Both the position numbers and the translations under genes were made by a program. A stretch of DNA of 64,000 nucleotides from the NCBI GenBank assembly GCA_045605025.1, contig JAZUPE010000052.1:29074-93073 (forward strand), read 5' to 3'. The DNA is from SIG598 sp045605025. GTDB taxonomy: Bacteria; Bacillota; Clostridia; Oscillospirales; Acutalibacteraceae. Under the pieces are notes generated by a model. The model had not been told where the DNA came from. It saw nothing but the letters and a program-made list of their open reading frames with translations, and ran no database searches. Shown here piece by piece: positions 9,064 to 17,624 of this stretch (positions within the stretch are counted from its first letter, which is position 1; each line of letters begins with the position of its first letter).

Positions 9064-9601
9064 TCTGATAGATTTCGGTATACACGCTCTGAGCGGCTTC
9101 CTCGCCGCGAAGCTGACGGACAAGCTCGATGCCGAAAGCGGTGGCGTGACCGGCGCTGCGCGCGGTGATCACGCCGCCGTCGGCGCACACACCGTCGGAA
9201 ACATATTCCGCGCAGTTGAGCTTATCGGTGAACGCAGAGAGCGGGAAGCAGGCGGCTTTTCTGCCCGCCAGCGCGCCGTTCTCGCCCAGAACAGAGGGCG
9301 CGGCACAGATGGCTGCCATCCTGACTCCGTTCTGTTTGCTGTATTCGATGGCGTCCTTTACCCGCTGAGATGCACCGAGATTGGCGGTGCCCTGTCCGCC
9401 GCCGGGCAGAACAATCAGCTCAACCGATTCGTCCATGGTGAATTCCGTGGTATCGGCGCGGACAACTATACCGTGGGAGCCGGTGACATATTCGCCGGTG
9501 ATGCCCACTGTGGTGACCTCGATGCCGCCGCGGAGCATGATGTCCACGGGAGCGAGGGCTTCCATCTCCTCAAAGCCGTCGGCAAGAAATACATAAACCA
9601 T
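9056..9601 (-). CDS. DJ-1/PfpI family protein
   Basis: This 181-residue single-domain protein has the DJ-1 fold signature. FLADGFEEMEALAPVD carries the conserved Glu, and AAICAAPSVLG is the nucleophile elbow with the reactive Cys. Family members act as glyoxalases, deglycases or redox-stress proteins; bacterial YajL/ThiJ types are closest. The substrate cannot be predicted. An AGGAGG-like site precedes ATG 9601. It follows a GNAT gene by 16 nt and overlaps the formyl-THF ligase. Confidence 0.92.
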   Translation of the reverse strand: MVYVFLADGFEEMEALAPVDIMLRGGIEVTTVGITGEYVTGSHGIVVRADTTEFTMDESVELIVLPGGGQGTANLGASQRVKDAIEYSKQNGVRMAAICAAPSVLGENGALAGRKAACFPLSAFTDKLNCAEYVSDGVCADGGVITARSAGHATAFGIELVRQLRGEEAAQSVYTEIYQNA

Positions 9602-9617
9602 AATAATTCCTCCTGTA

Positions 9618-10535
9618 TCAGTCGAGGGTCATTCCCAGATACGGGATATGCACTCCTGACAGTGTAAGCAGACTGATGGGCTTGCGTCCTCTGACATCGC
9701 AGATCATGCCGAAATCGGTTATCTCGCCGAACTCGGCAAACATCTCGTTGTACGCCGGCAGACGCAGCTCGAATTTTTCGCTTGGGCTGGCGTTGAGTAT
9801 GCTGTGGATAAGCGGCGCGTCAAATCCCCCGCTGCAGATAAACTCGTTGATTATCAGTGTGTCTCCGTTCTGCATGCAAAAGGCGTATCCTGCCTCGGAG
9901 CCCTCCGAGCAGGTGGCAATGAATCCTCCGCAGCGCTCGTGGATTCCTGCGGCGTACTTCAGCGCCTTGTAATCCCAGGTGACAAATCCCTCACGGTCGA
10001 TGAGCATATCCCTGCGCACGGCGTGCACATCGGTCAGCATCAGCGCTGGCAGTTTCTTTGCCGCGGGGCGCTGTGCCGCGGCCTTTTTGTATCCGGACAG
10101 CGTTTCCAGATCGCGGCGGGACATGAACACGTTGCGGTTTTTATAGCAGCGGTAGTAGCCGCGCTTTTCATAGAAGCGGAACAGTTCACGGCTGCCCGGC
10201 ACAAGAACGAGGTACTTGCTTCCTCTGGAGGCTGCATAGCGGCGGGCATATTCCAGCAGCAGCGACATTATTCCCCTGCCCTGATGGTCGGGGCGGGTGG
10301 CGGCGGCGTAGACATACTGCGCCGAAACGATCTCGCTGTCCTCGGTAACGCTGCACTCCAGCAGGTGTACCATAGCCACCGGACGACCAACCGATTCGTC
10401 CACATATACGATGCAGTTGTTGGGGTTGTACCGGTTGTCAAAAAAGTAGCTGACGTACTCGGGCGGATCGCCGAAGCACATGCGCCACATGCGCTCAAGG
10501 TCGGTCCTCATGCCGTCTCTGGCAAGCGTTATCAA
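9618..10535 (-). CDS. GNAT family N-acetyltransferase
   Basis: The N-terminal half (residues ~1-140) is a GNAT domain. The acetyl-CoA loop is TRPDHQGRGIMSLLLEYA, followed by FRFYEKRGYYRCYK. The C-terminal ~150 residues have no motif I recognise and may be a second degenerate GNAT or SCP2-like lobe, as in Eis-type enzymes. The substrate is unknown. The gene is 7 nt downstream of a DUF2156 protein, so two acyl-transferase folds are expressed together. Confidence 0.85.
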   Translation of the reverse strand: MITLARDGMRTDLERMWRMCFGDPPEYVSYFFDNRYNPNNCIVYVDESVGRPVAMVHLLECSVTEDSEIVSAQYVYAAATRPDHQGRGIMSLLLEYARRYAASRGSKYLVLVPGSRELFRFYEKRGYYRCYKNRNVFMSRRDLETLSGYKKAAAQRPAAKKLPALMLTDVHAVRRDMLIDREGFVTWDYKALKYAAGIHERCGGFIATCSEGSEAGYAFCMQNGDTLIINEFICSGGFDAPLIHSILNASPSEKFELRLPAYNEMFAEFGEITDFGMICDVRGRKPISLLTLSGVHIPYLGMTLD

Positions 10536-10542
10536 GTGCTGT

Positions 10543-11427
10543 TCACCTCTCGCTCAGAGTGAATTTTTCAACCATCAGTGCAGGATAATAGGAGAGCTTT
10601 GCCTTGCGCAGACCCTCGATACCCAGATCCTCCTCGCGGTTGATATATCGGTAGCCGCTCAGTTCGTGGGCGGCAAAGGAATTGTTGATTACGGGATAGG
10701 CGCCCTCGAAACCGGGCAGCGCTTTTTCAAAATGCACAACGAATGTGTCGCCGTTGAGCCGTTCACCAAGTGTAAAGGCAACCGCCTTGCCGTCCACGCG
10801 GATAAGTCCGCCGCTCAGACCGAGGATCTCCCGCTGAGTGATGGCGCGCTGGATGATCTCACGCTCGTGGGCAAGACTGTCGCTCATCTCCTCCAGCCCC
10901 TCGTACCAGACGCGCCCCGCCTCAAGACAGTCGCCGGCGTTGGCATCGCACAGAGGCTCATAGCTCCACTCCGGATGCTCGCGGGTGAACTTGGAGATGT
11001 GGTTGCGCTTGCCGTGGTATTTCCTGCCGGCAAGATTGATCAGATCCTCCGCGTTGTAGACGTAGTCGGAATCGTCTGGTGAGGATTCGCGGACAAATCG
11101 GCCGGGGAAAGCACTCTCCAGCTCGTCAGCCTGCCAGTCCTCCGCCACGCAGAATCCGAATTCCACGCCCCGCTCAGCGGCGTCCTTTTCCAGCACATCA
11201 ACGATCTCGGCAATGTCGTACTCCCCTGCCGGATAGATGTAGCAGGGCTTGCCCAGACCGCTCTTTGACAGCAGGCAGTTTTTGTATCGCGCTATCTGCG
11301 TGCCGTAGTGAACCGACCACAGATACATCTGCGCAAAGGTGTAAACACAGCTTCTGTGCCGCGAACCGGCCAGAACGCTGTCCACCCACTCCTTGTCCTC
11401 AAGGGTGGGAATGTGAAAATCAAGCAC
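10543..11427 (-). CDS. DUF2156 protein (phosphatidylglycerol lysyltransferase C-terminal-like)
   Basis: GTG 11427 is preferred because TGGAG lies 6 nt upstream; TTG 11448 is an upstream alternative. The ~294-residue product matches the DUF2156 fold, a double GNAT-like domain related to the catalytic part of MprF. Recognisable parts are GRKYHGKRNHISKFTREHP and the C-terminal YRYINREEDLGIEGLRKAK. It has no membrane segment, so it is not a lipid flippase. Aminoacyl transfer from aminoacyl-tRNA is the family theme, but the acceptor is unknown. The start overlaps the tmk stop by 8 nt. Confidence 0.85.
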   Translation of the reverse strand: MLDFHIPTLEDKEWVDSVLAGSRHRSCVYTFAQMYLWSVHYGTQIARYKNCLLSKSGLGKPCYIYPAGEYDIAEIVDVLEKDAAERGVEFGFCVAEDWQADELESAFPGRFVRESSPDDSDYVYNAEDLINLAGRKYHGKRNHISKFTREHPEWSYEPLCDANAGDCLEAGRVWYEGLEEMSDSLAHEREIIQRAITQREILGLSGGLIRVDGKAVAFTLGERLNGDTFVVHFEKALPGFEGAYPVINNSFAAHELSGYRYINREEDLGIEGLRKAKLSYYPALMVEKFTLSER

Positions 11428-12094
11428 GTAAAACTCCAGACCTTTCAACGATATCCCAGATTATCTCTCCGATATCCTCAACCGACATCAGGCTGCCCTC
11501 ACGGGCGCACTGAATGACGTTCCAGCCCTGCTTGAGAGCAGCGTAGCCGGAGCAGTCGCGGCACATATCGAGATATTCCTGAGCGCGTTCGTGTATATCC
11601 TTTTTGCTCTCGTCTCCGCCGTAACGGGAGGAGAGCAGCTGCTGAGAAACCTCCGCAGGCATGCTGAGCTGGAACACGATGGACGGTTCGGGCAGCCCGA
11701 GCTTGTTGTATTCATAGTCAAACAGCCAGTCGAGAAATCCGCTCCACTGCTCCATTGGCAGCTTGCTCATCTGGTGGACGGCGTTGGCTGTGGTGTAGCG
11801 GTTGGCGACGATTATGCAGCCCTCGTCGTAGTCCTTCTTCCAGAACTGACGGAAGCTGGCATAGCGGTCAACGGCATAGAAGCTGGACGCGGCATAGGCA
11901 TTCACGTCCCCTGGCTGATCGCCGAAAGCTCCGCTGAGATACATCTTCACCAGCGCGGAGGAATCGTGATCGTAGTCGGGAAAATCCACAAGGCGTACCC
12001 TGTGTCCCAGCTTTTCAAGGCGTTTTGCAAGCTGCTGAGCCTGAGTGGCTTTTCCGCAGCCGTCCAGACCCTCAATTACTATCAGTTTGCCCAT
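11420..12094 (-). CDS. tmk: Thymidylate kinase
   Basis: This 224-residue protein phosphorylates dTMP to dTDP. The P-loop is GLDGCGKAT, with Ala where most homologues have Ser. The DR(Y/H) region is present as FYAVDRYASF, and ANRYTTAN follows. An insertion around KLPMEQWSGFLDWLFDYEY makes it slightly longer than the usual 205-215 residues. It lies 4 nt downstream of thyX, so dTMP synthesis and phosphorylation are encoded together. Confidence 0.95.
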   Translation of the reverse strand: MGKLIVIEGLDGCGKATQAQQLAKRLEKLGHRVRLVDFPDYDHDSSALVKMYLSGAFGDQPGDVNAYAASSFYAVDRYASFRQFWKKDYDEGCIIVANRYTTANAVHQMSKLPMEQWSGFLDWLFDYEYNKLGLPEPSIVFQLSMPAEVSQQLLSSRYGGDESKKDIHERAQEYLDMCRDCSGYAALKQGWNVIQCAREGSLMSVEDIGEIIWDIVERSGVLRA

Positions 12095-12098
12095 TTTT

Positions 12099-12869
12099 TC
12101 AGTTCTCCGTCAGATTGCTGTAATATTCCCTCATCCGGGCAGCCTTGCCGCAGGTCATCTTTCCCTCGGGACAGGCTCCGCGCAGACAGGGCGGACCGGA
12201 TTTTTCAAAGAGCGTGGGTGCCACTTCGCGCACCAGACGAAGCATCTTTTCCGCAAGCTCTCTGATCTCCCACTGGGCGCGGTTGCAGCAGCGGTGGGCA
12301 AAGAAATTATTAAGGCTGCGGGCGTTCATGGTGACAATCATCTTGGTGGTGCAGGCGTTGGGCAGCACAAAGCGCGCGTCCTCGATGGCCATCTTTTCGG
12401 CTTTCTTAGCGGCGGCGGCTTCGTCCATTCCCTCTGCGACCAGACGGGCGGTGTGGTTCTTTTTCAGCACCGCGGCGATGCGCTCGTAATACTCGTTATC
12501 CTCGCGCATGGCCTGCTCGAAAATTTCCAGCGCCTCGGGGTCGGCGGCAATCTGGGGCGGCGTGACAAACTCAAAGCCGTCCTCACGCACATACCGCTGG
12601 CTCTGCACGCTGAAGGAAGCGATGCGGTGGCGGGTAATCTGTGCCAGCAGAGAGCGGGAAACGCCCTCGATGCCGAAAGTGAAGCTGGCGTGCTCGATGG
12701 GGCTTTCATGACCGATATCGGACAGCATATTTACAAAGCTGCCCACCTTTTCGTCGGTCAGACCCTCCTCAAGCTCGCTGATGGAAGTGGAGGCGTAGCA
12801 CAGCTTTGCGGAAAGTGCGATGGCCTTCTCCGGCTCCGGTGTATGATAAAGAAGCTCGACCTTAAGCAT
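12099..12869 (-). CDS. thyX: Flavin-dependent thymidylate synthase ThyX
   Basis: ThyX methylates dUMP to dTMP with methylene-THF, NADPH and FAD. ATG 12869 follows GGAGG at 9 nt, giving 256 residues. The ThyX motif RHRxxSxxxxSxR is intact as RHRIASFSVQSQRYV. The substrate-site Ser and Arg are in MNARSLNNFFAHRCCNRAQWE. Cys-rich C-terminal residues (CLRGACPEGKMTCG) are typical of clostridial ThyX. A -10 element TATAAT lies at 12945-12950 on the minus strand. No thyA is seen in the window. Confidence 0.97.
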   Translation of the reverse strand: MLKVELLYHTPEPEKAIALSAKLCYASTSISELEEGLTDEKVGSFVNMLSDIGHESPIEHASFTFGIEGVSRSLLAQITRHRIASFSVQSQRYVREDGFEFVTPPQIAADPEALEIFEQAMREDNEYYERIAAVLKKNHTARLVAEGMDEAAAAKKAEKMAIEDARFVLPNACTTKMIVTMNARSLNNFFAHRCCNRAQWEIRELAEKMLRLVREVAPTLFEKSGPPCLRGACPEGKMTCGKAARMREYYSNLTEN

Positions 12870-12999
12870 GATTGCGTTACCTCCGATACTGTCGACATTG
12901 CGATACGCGCCGTGAAAGCATAGTACCGCAATATATTCCGTTACATTATATACCAACTGCCGCAAAAAAGAAAGAGTTTTCTGTGAACATACAGCGATA

Positions 13000-13033
13000 A
13001 AATAAGCCGCCGGAAGCAATTCGTTCCGGCGGC
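13000..13033 (-). terminator. Terminator downstream of the membrane-protein gene
   Basis: GCCGCCGGAA (13006-13015) and TTCCGGCGGC (13024-13033) form a perfect 10-bp stem. TTATTTTATC follows on the minus strand. It lies 6 nt beyond the stop of the gene at 13039 and insulates thyX from it. Confidence 0.8.
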
Positions 13034-13038
13034 GGTGA

Positions 13039-13665
13039 TTATTCGGTTACCGACTCTGCGGCAGGCTCCGCGGCTGTTTCCGCGGCAGGTTCCGCTATCT
13101 GCTCTGCGGCAGGTTTCTGCTGGTTCAGCTGACTGGCTTTGTTGAACTTTACCGCGGCAACAATCTGAACGATCATAGTCGCGATTGACGCAATAAACAG
13201 TACTGCGGAAAGTGCCATCAGTCCGTCGTGAGAATACTTGATCAGTCCGAAGAACATATAGCTCGGACCATCGTCACCGACGTCAGGCAGCACCAGACCG
13301 GAAAGTACGTAGAACACGTGGGAAATAATGTAGCACGTCCGGATGAGATCGGACTGTTTTATCGCGGGAGCGGACGCTGAGGCGGACACGACCAGCAGCA
13401 GCGGATACCACACGGGAACCAGCATAAATATCAGCATGAAGCGGCACCAGCCCATGTTGAAAATAAAGCCCGGTATGGATATAAGAACCGCGGCAACAGT
13501 GGGCAGCAGACACAGGAAGCGGGTCTTTCCTCTGGTTTTGCCGCCTGCAATTCTGCCAATGAATGTTCCCAGACCGATAATAACTACGGTCGCGATCAGC
13601 AAAAACAATCCGAATAATACGACCAGTAAGATGTCCCTGTCGAATCCAAGGTTGTAAGTAATCAT
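13039..13665 (-). CDS. Polytopic membrane protein of unknown function with Ala/Glu tail
   Basis: This 208-residue protein has about five hydrophobic segments, beginning ILLVVLFGLFLLIATVVIIG. It ends in a low-complexity tail rich in AAE/PAAE repeats (about the last 35 residues), which is probably cytoplasmic and flexible. I recognise no family. It is monocistronic, with a terminator on each side. The tail is compositionally odd and could be length-variable between strains. Confidence 0.7.
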   Translation of the reverse strand: MITYNLGFDRDILLVVLFGLFLLIATVVIIGLGTFIGRIAGGKTRGKTRFLCLLPTVAAVLISIPGFIFNMGWCRFMLIFMLVPVWYPLLLVVSASASAPAIKQSDLIRTCYIISHVFYVLSGLVLPDVGDDGPSYMFFGLIKYSHDGLMALSAVLFIASIATMIVQIVAAVKFNKASQLNQQKPAAEQIAEPAAETAAEPAAESVTE

Positions 13666-13724
13666 TTATTCCAACTCCTTTCTTACAGGCATTATAACAT
13701 ATTCGCAATCCGTTGTCAAATATA

Positions 13725-13757
13725 ATAAAACGCGCCCCCGAACGGTGCGGGAGCGCG
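13725..13757 (-). terminator. Terminator of spoVM and its upstream operon
   Basis: CGCGCCCCCG (13731-13740) pairs with CGGGAGCGCG (13748-13757) with one mismatch. TTTTATTATATTTG follows on the minus strand. It ends the long cluster that runs from yloC through rsgA to spoVM. Confidence 0.8.
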
Positions 13758-13783
13758 TCTGTGGATATCGCGGTAAGTAATAA

Positions 13784-13864
13784 CTATGCCTGTTTTTTGA
13801 TGCCGAAAATAAGTCTGAGGAATCCACCCAGCAGCTTAGGGCTTCTGTAAACGACGATCTTCAT
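13784..13864 (-). CDS. spoVM: Stage V sporulation protein SpoVM
   Basis: This 26-codon gene reads MKIVVYRSPKLLGG and then FLRLIFGIKKQA. Bacillus SpoVM is also 26 residues and has the same frame of MK, PK-LGG, R and G, including the helix-breaking Pro9. SpoVM is an amphipathic peptide that binds the convex forespore membrane and anchors the SpoIVA coat base. GGAGTG lies 6 nt before the ATG. Its place after rsgA, prkC and prpC repeats the Bacillus order, which strongly supports the call. The forespore-curvature role is inferred from the family. Confidence 0.9.
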   Translation of the reverse strand: MKIVVYRSPKLLGGFLRLIFGIKKQA

Positions 13865-13958
13865 CACGGTCACTCCTGTTGTTCAGCTTGAGCCGGTTTC
13901 CCGCGCCCTTGTTAGTATAATACGCGCGCCGAACAGGTTTGTGAGCAAAATCGCCCGT

Positions 13959-14855
13959 TTACTTCTTTTTATTTTCCCATGGCTTGATGTTCTTTGCTTC
14001 CTCGTACATCGCCACATAGCTTTCGTGGCGGGATTTCGCGATCTGTCCCGCCCTGAGCGCGGCGATGACCGAGCAGCCCTTTTCGCACAGGTGAGCGCAG
14101 GAGACGAACCTGCACTGTCCGATATGCTCGCCGAACTCACGGAAGCAGTACTGCAGCTGATCCTTTTCAATGACCGCGCCCACCTCTCCGTCAAAGGAGG
14201 AGAAGCCGGGCGTGTCGGCAATCATTCCGCCGAAGGGCAGCCGGAACAGCTCCACCTCACGGGTGGTGTGGCGTCCTCTGCCCAGCTTGCGGCTGATGCC
14301 GGCGGTCTTCTGGGAGAGCGTGGGGTCGATGGCGTTGAGCAGCGTGGATTTTCCCACGCCGGAATTGCCCGCGAAGGCGCTGAAACAGCCGGTCAGCTCG
14401 GCGCGGACCTCGTCCAGTCCGCCGCCTGTTTCGTAGTTGACCGCGATGACCTTCATGCCGGCCTTTTCGTACACCTCACGCACCTGATCGCAGGGCGCAA
14501 GGTCGGTCTTGGTCAGCACGATTACCGGCTCCACGTCTGCGTATTCCGCCGCGGCGACCACACGGTCGATGACCAGCATATTGGGCGAAGGATCTCTGGC
14601 GGCCACTACCACAAAGAGCTTGTCGAGATTGGCAACCGCAGGACGGACGAAAATATTCCGCCGCTCCTCGATGCTGTCAACCACCGCCGAACCGTCGTCC
14701 GACAGGCTGATGACGCAGCGGTCACCCACCGTGGGCACAAGCTCCTGAAGCCGGAAAAGACCGCGCGCCTTGCATTCGATTATCCCTTCGGCGGTTTCCA
14801 CGTAGTAGAAGCCGCCGATTCCCTTTACGATAATTCCGTTGATCTTTCTGCTCAT
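13959..14855 (-). CDS. rsgA: Ribosome small subunit-dependent GTPase RsgA
   Basis: This 298-residue protein is a late 30S assembly checkpoint GTPase. It has an N-terminal OB-fold, then a circularly permuted G domain. The G4 motif TKTD comes before the P-loop GNSGVGKST, and DTPGFSSF follows. The C-terminal zinc site is CRFVSCAHLCEKGC. Its ATG shares one base with the prkC stop (TAATG), so the two are translationally coupled, as in many Firmicutes. The KPWENKKK tail is basic and may contact rRNA. Confidence 0.96.
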   Translation of the reverse strand: MSRKINGIIVKGIGGFYYVETAEGIIECKARGLFRLQELVPTVGDRCVISLSDDGSAVVDSIEERRNIFVRPAVANLDKLFVVVAARDPSPNMLVIDRVVAAAEYADVEPVIVLTKTDLAPCDQVREVYEKAGMKVIAVNYETGGGLDEVRAELTGCFSAFAGNSGVGKSTLLNAIDPTLSQKTAGISRKLGRGRHTTREVELFRLPFGGMIADTPGFSSFDGEVGAVIEKDQLQYCFREFGEHIGQCRFVSCAHLCEKGCSVIAALRAGQIAKSRHESYVAMYEEAKNIKPWENKKK

Positions 14856-16849
14856 TATTCGGTGGGAGCAGTTGTCGGATCGGTCTGATCAGCGGGCGCT
14901 GTGGTGATTGTGATTACCGCGGTAGGCATTGTATAATCGGGATTCTTGTTTCTGGAGATGACCTCCTGAGTCTCAAAGTTGATCTTGAGAGTCTCGTAGA
15001 TATAGCCGTTGAAGCAGATCTGGGCGGTCTTGCTGGTTCCGGCGGCAGTGAGGCTGACCGGCACAACAAGGCTGTCGGCGGTGTTGACGTCCTGAGTGAA
15101 GACGATCTCGTCACCGATTCTGATCTCGATGCGGAGGCTCTGGCCCGCCATTGCCTCGGGAACATTGATCTCAAATTCGACGGTTCCGGTGGGCGCCTTA
15201 CCGTTGCTGATGATAAATTCAACGGTGGTGCTGCCGGGAATGATCTGGCTGCCGGGAGTGGGCTTCTGGGAGATGATGGTGCCGGCAGGCTTGTCGCTGT
15301 CCACTTCCTCGGTGGCTGCCGCACCGATACCCATGGCGCTCAGCTTGTTGTTGGCGTCGTTGAGGGGCATATTCTGGAAGTTGGGCATGAACTGCTCGTC
15401 GGGTTCCGGACCGAGGCTGACGTACACTTCGATGTTGTCACCCTCATTGATATCCGAACGGGGACGGGGATTGGTGTTGATGATGACGCCCTCGGAAATA
15501 TTGGCGTCGTAGACCTCCAGCTTCGTCGTGCTCAGACCGTGGTTGAGGCACATGGTGGAGTATTCATCGTAGGTCATGTTGTCGATGGTGGGCACGATGA
15601 GGCGCTCCGCTCCGTTGCTGACGGTGAGGGTGACCATCGCGTTGGCGTAGACTTCCTTGCCGGCAACGGGACGCTGCTCGATTACGCAGTCCTTTTCCAC
15701 GTCGCTGTTGAATTCATAGACCACGCGGTAGGAGAAGGAGTAGCTCATGTCGTTGACGATCTCCTCGTAATTCTGTCCGGAGAAATCGGGAATCTTGAGC
15801 TGCTCGTTCTTGGTGCTGGAGAACATATCGCTTTCGTCAAGCACCAGCCATGTAAGAATGAGGAACACCACCACAAAGGCGCTGGCAATTCCGGTGAGAA
15901 CGGGAATGACCGGACTCTTGACCGGCTTTACCTCCTCCTGAAGCTGACGGGTGGCGTTGATGGCCTGAATGTATCTGTTGGGCGATTCGTCCACCATGTA
16001 GCTGTATTCAAACTTGATGCCGGGATCATGCTTGAAGTCGTCGATATCCATCAGCATATCAGAGGCGGTCTGATAGCGGCGGTCGGGATCCTTCTGCATG
16101 GCCTGCATGGTGATTTCCTCAAGTCCCTCGGGAATGGCGGGGTTGACCTGACGGGGATTGCGGGGATCGGCCTGCAGATGCATGACCGCCACGGACACAG
16201 CGTCGCCGCCGTCAAAGGGTACCCGTCCGGTGAGCATCTCGTACATCATGACACCCAGAGAGTAGAGGTCGGCGCGCTCGTCGGTCCTGGAGCCTCTTGC
16301 CTGCTCCGGGGAGATATAATGCACCGAGCCGATGGCCTGATTGCCGACGGTGGCAGGATCGTAGCCGGACACCGAAGCGATGCCGAAATCGGTCACCTTG
16401 ATGTCGCCGTTCTCCATGAGCATTATGTTCTGGGGCTTGATGTCGCGGTGGACAATGCCCTTGCTGTGAGCGTGCTTGAGGGCGCGCAGAATCTGGGAGG
16501 TGAAGTGCACGGTCTCCTTCCAGGTCAGCACGCGCTGCTGCTCGATATAATCCTTGAGCGTTATGCCGTTGATGTATTCCATGACGATGTACAGGCAGTC
16601 GCTGCTGTCTGAAACGTCAAACACCTTGACTATGTTCTTATGCTTGAGCATGGCGATCGCCCTTGATTCGTTTCTGAACCTCTGGCAGATCTCAGGATTG
16701 CCAAGATACTCCGGATTGAGCATCTTGACCGCCACGGGCATATTGTTGAGAACGTCCATGGCTCTGTACACAACAGCCATGCCGCCCTTGCCTACGACCC
16801 GCTGCAGCTCATAGCGACCGTCCAGTCTGCGTCCGATGAACTGATCCAT
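14855..16849 (-). CDS. prkC: PASTA-domain Ser/Thr protein kinase PrkC
   Basis: ATG 16849 is preferred (GGTG upstream and MDQFIGRRLDGRYEL as a typical N-terminus); ATG 16861 and further codons are also in frame. Residues ~11-270 are a Hanks-type kinase with GKGGMAVVYRA, VAVK, HRDIKPQN and DFGIASVSG. One TM helix lies near 315-336. Three extracellular PASTA repeats follow, then a domain of about 100 residues and a Thr/Pro-rich end (TTAPADQTDPTTAPTE). PrkC senses muropeptides and phosphorylates cell-wall and translation targets. The phosphatase gene prpC is just upstream. The extra C-terminal domain after the PASTA repeats is not standard. Confidence 0.95.
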   Translation of the reverse strand: MDQFIGRRLDGRYELQRVVGKGGMAVVYRAMDVLNNMPVAVKMLNPEYLGNPEICQRFRNESRAIAMLKHKNIVKVFDVSDSSDCLYIVMEYINGITLKDYIEQQRVLTWKETVHFTSQILRALKHAHSKGIVHRDIKPQNIMLMENGDIKVTDFGIASVSGYDPATVGNQAIGSVHYISPEQARGSRTDERADLYSLGVMMYEMLTGRVPFDGGDAVSVAVMHLQADPRNPRQVNPAIPEGLEEITMQAMQKDPDRRYQTASDMLMDIDDFKHDPGIKFEYSYMVDESPNRYIQAINATRQLQEEVKPVKSPVIPVLTGIASAFVVVFLILTWLVLDESDMFSSTKNEQLKIPDFSGQNYEEIVNDMSYSFSYRVVYEFNSDVEKDCVIEQRPVAGKEVYANAMVTLTVSNGAERLIVPTIDNMTYDEYSTMCLNHGLSTTKLEVYDANISEGVIINTNPRPRSDINEGDNIEVYVSLGPEPDEQFMPNFQNMPLNDANNKLSAMGIGAAATEEVDSDKPAGTIISQKPTPGSQIIPGSTTVEFIISNGKAPTGTVEFEINVPEAMAGQSLRIEIRIGDEIVFTQDVNTADSLVVPVSLTAAGTSKTAQICFNGYIYETLKINFETQEVISRNKNPDYTMPTAVITITTAPADQTDPTTAPTE

Positions 16850-16898
16850 ATTTGTCACCATCCCCCGGCTCTGTACGGCCGGGTATCCTTTCGCAAGA

Positions 16899-17624
16899 TT
16901 ATTTTGCAATTATAAGCGCGGTTATGTTGTCGGCACCGCCGTTGCCGTTGGCCTCGTCAATATACGCGGCACACAGCTCCTCCGCGGGAAACGCGCCTGC
17001 CATCTCCAGCAGCCGCCCGTCCTCCACGCAGTTGGTCAGACCGTCCGAGCAGAGCAGAAGCATCTGCCCCTCCTTCAGCGCCAGCCGGCACTGATCGACC
17101 TTGACGCTCTGTCCCACACCGATGGCTCTTGTAATAATGTTTTTTCGGGGGTGAGTGCGCGCCTGTTCCGGTGTCAGTCTGCCGATATCCACCAGTTCCT
17201 GAACCATAGAATGGTCCTTGGTAACACACTTTATACTCCTGCCGCCCAGAAGATAGGCGCGGCTGTCTCCGGCGTGGAAAACAAAGGCACTGCCGCCGAA
17301 AACCACAGCGCAGACCACCGTGGTGCCCATTCCACGCAGCGAAAGATCGTTCTGCGACATTTCATAAATCTCGGCGTTGGCCATGCTGACCGCTTCCTGA
17401 ACGATCTGTCCGGTCTGCTCGGCGTCCATGCCGGAAACCAGACGGCTTTCAAGCTGACCGCCGATTATCTCCACAGCGCGGGAGCTGGCGATATCACCGC
17501 CGCTGGCGCCTCCCATGCCGTCACAGACCACACCCCAGCAGCCGCCGTCGAACAGGCCGGATGCCGCAGCGTCCTGATTACTGCTTCTGACACGCCCTGT
17601 GTCAGTTTTGAAATATACTGTCAT
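16899..17624 (-). CDS. prpC: PP2C-family Ser/Thr phosphatase (PrpC/Stp)
   Basis: This 241-residue PPM phosphatase reverses PrkC phosphorylation. The metal-binding motifs are complete: GRVRSSNQD, VCDGMGGASGGDIAS, LLLCSDGLTN and NGGADNITALI. The length is typical. ATG 17624 directly abuts the rlmN stop with no gap. The prpC-prkC pair is conserved in Firmicutes as a signalling unit. Confidence 0.96.
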   Translation of the reverse strand: MTVYFKTDTGRVRSSNQDAAASGLFDGGCWGVVCDGMGGASGGDIASSRAVEIIGGQLESRLVSGMDAEQTGQIVQEAVSMANAEIYEMSQNDLSLRGMGTTVVCAVVFGGSAFVFHAGDSRAYLLGGRSIKCVTKDHSMVQELVDIGRLTPEQARTHPRKNIITRAIGVGQSVKVDQCRLALKEGQMLLLCSDGLTNCVEDGRLLEMAGAFPAEELCAAYIDEANGNGGADNITALIIAK

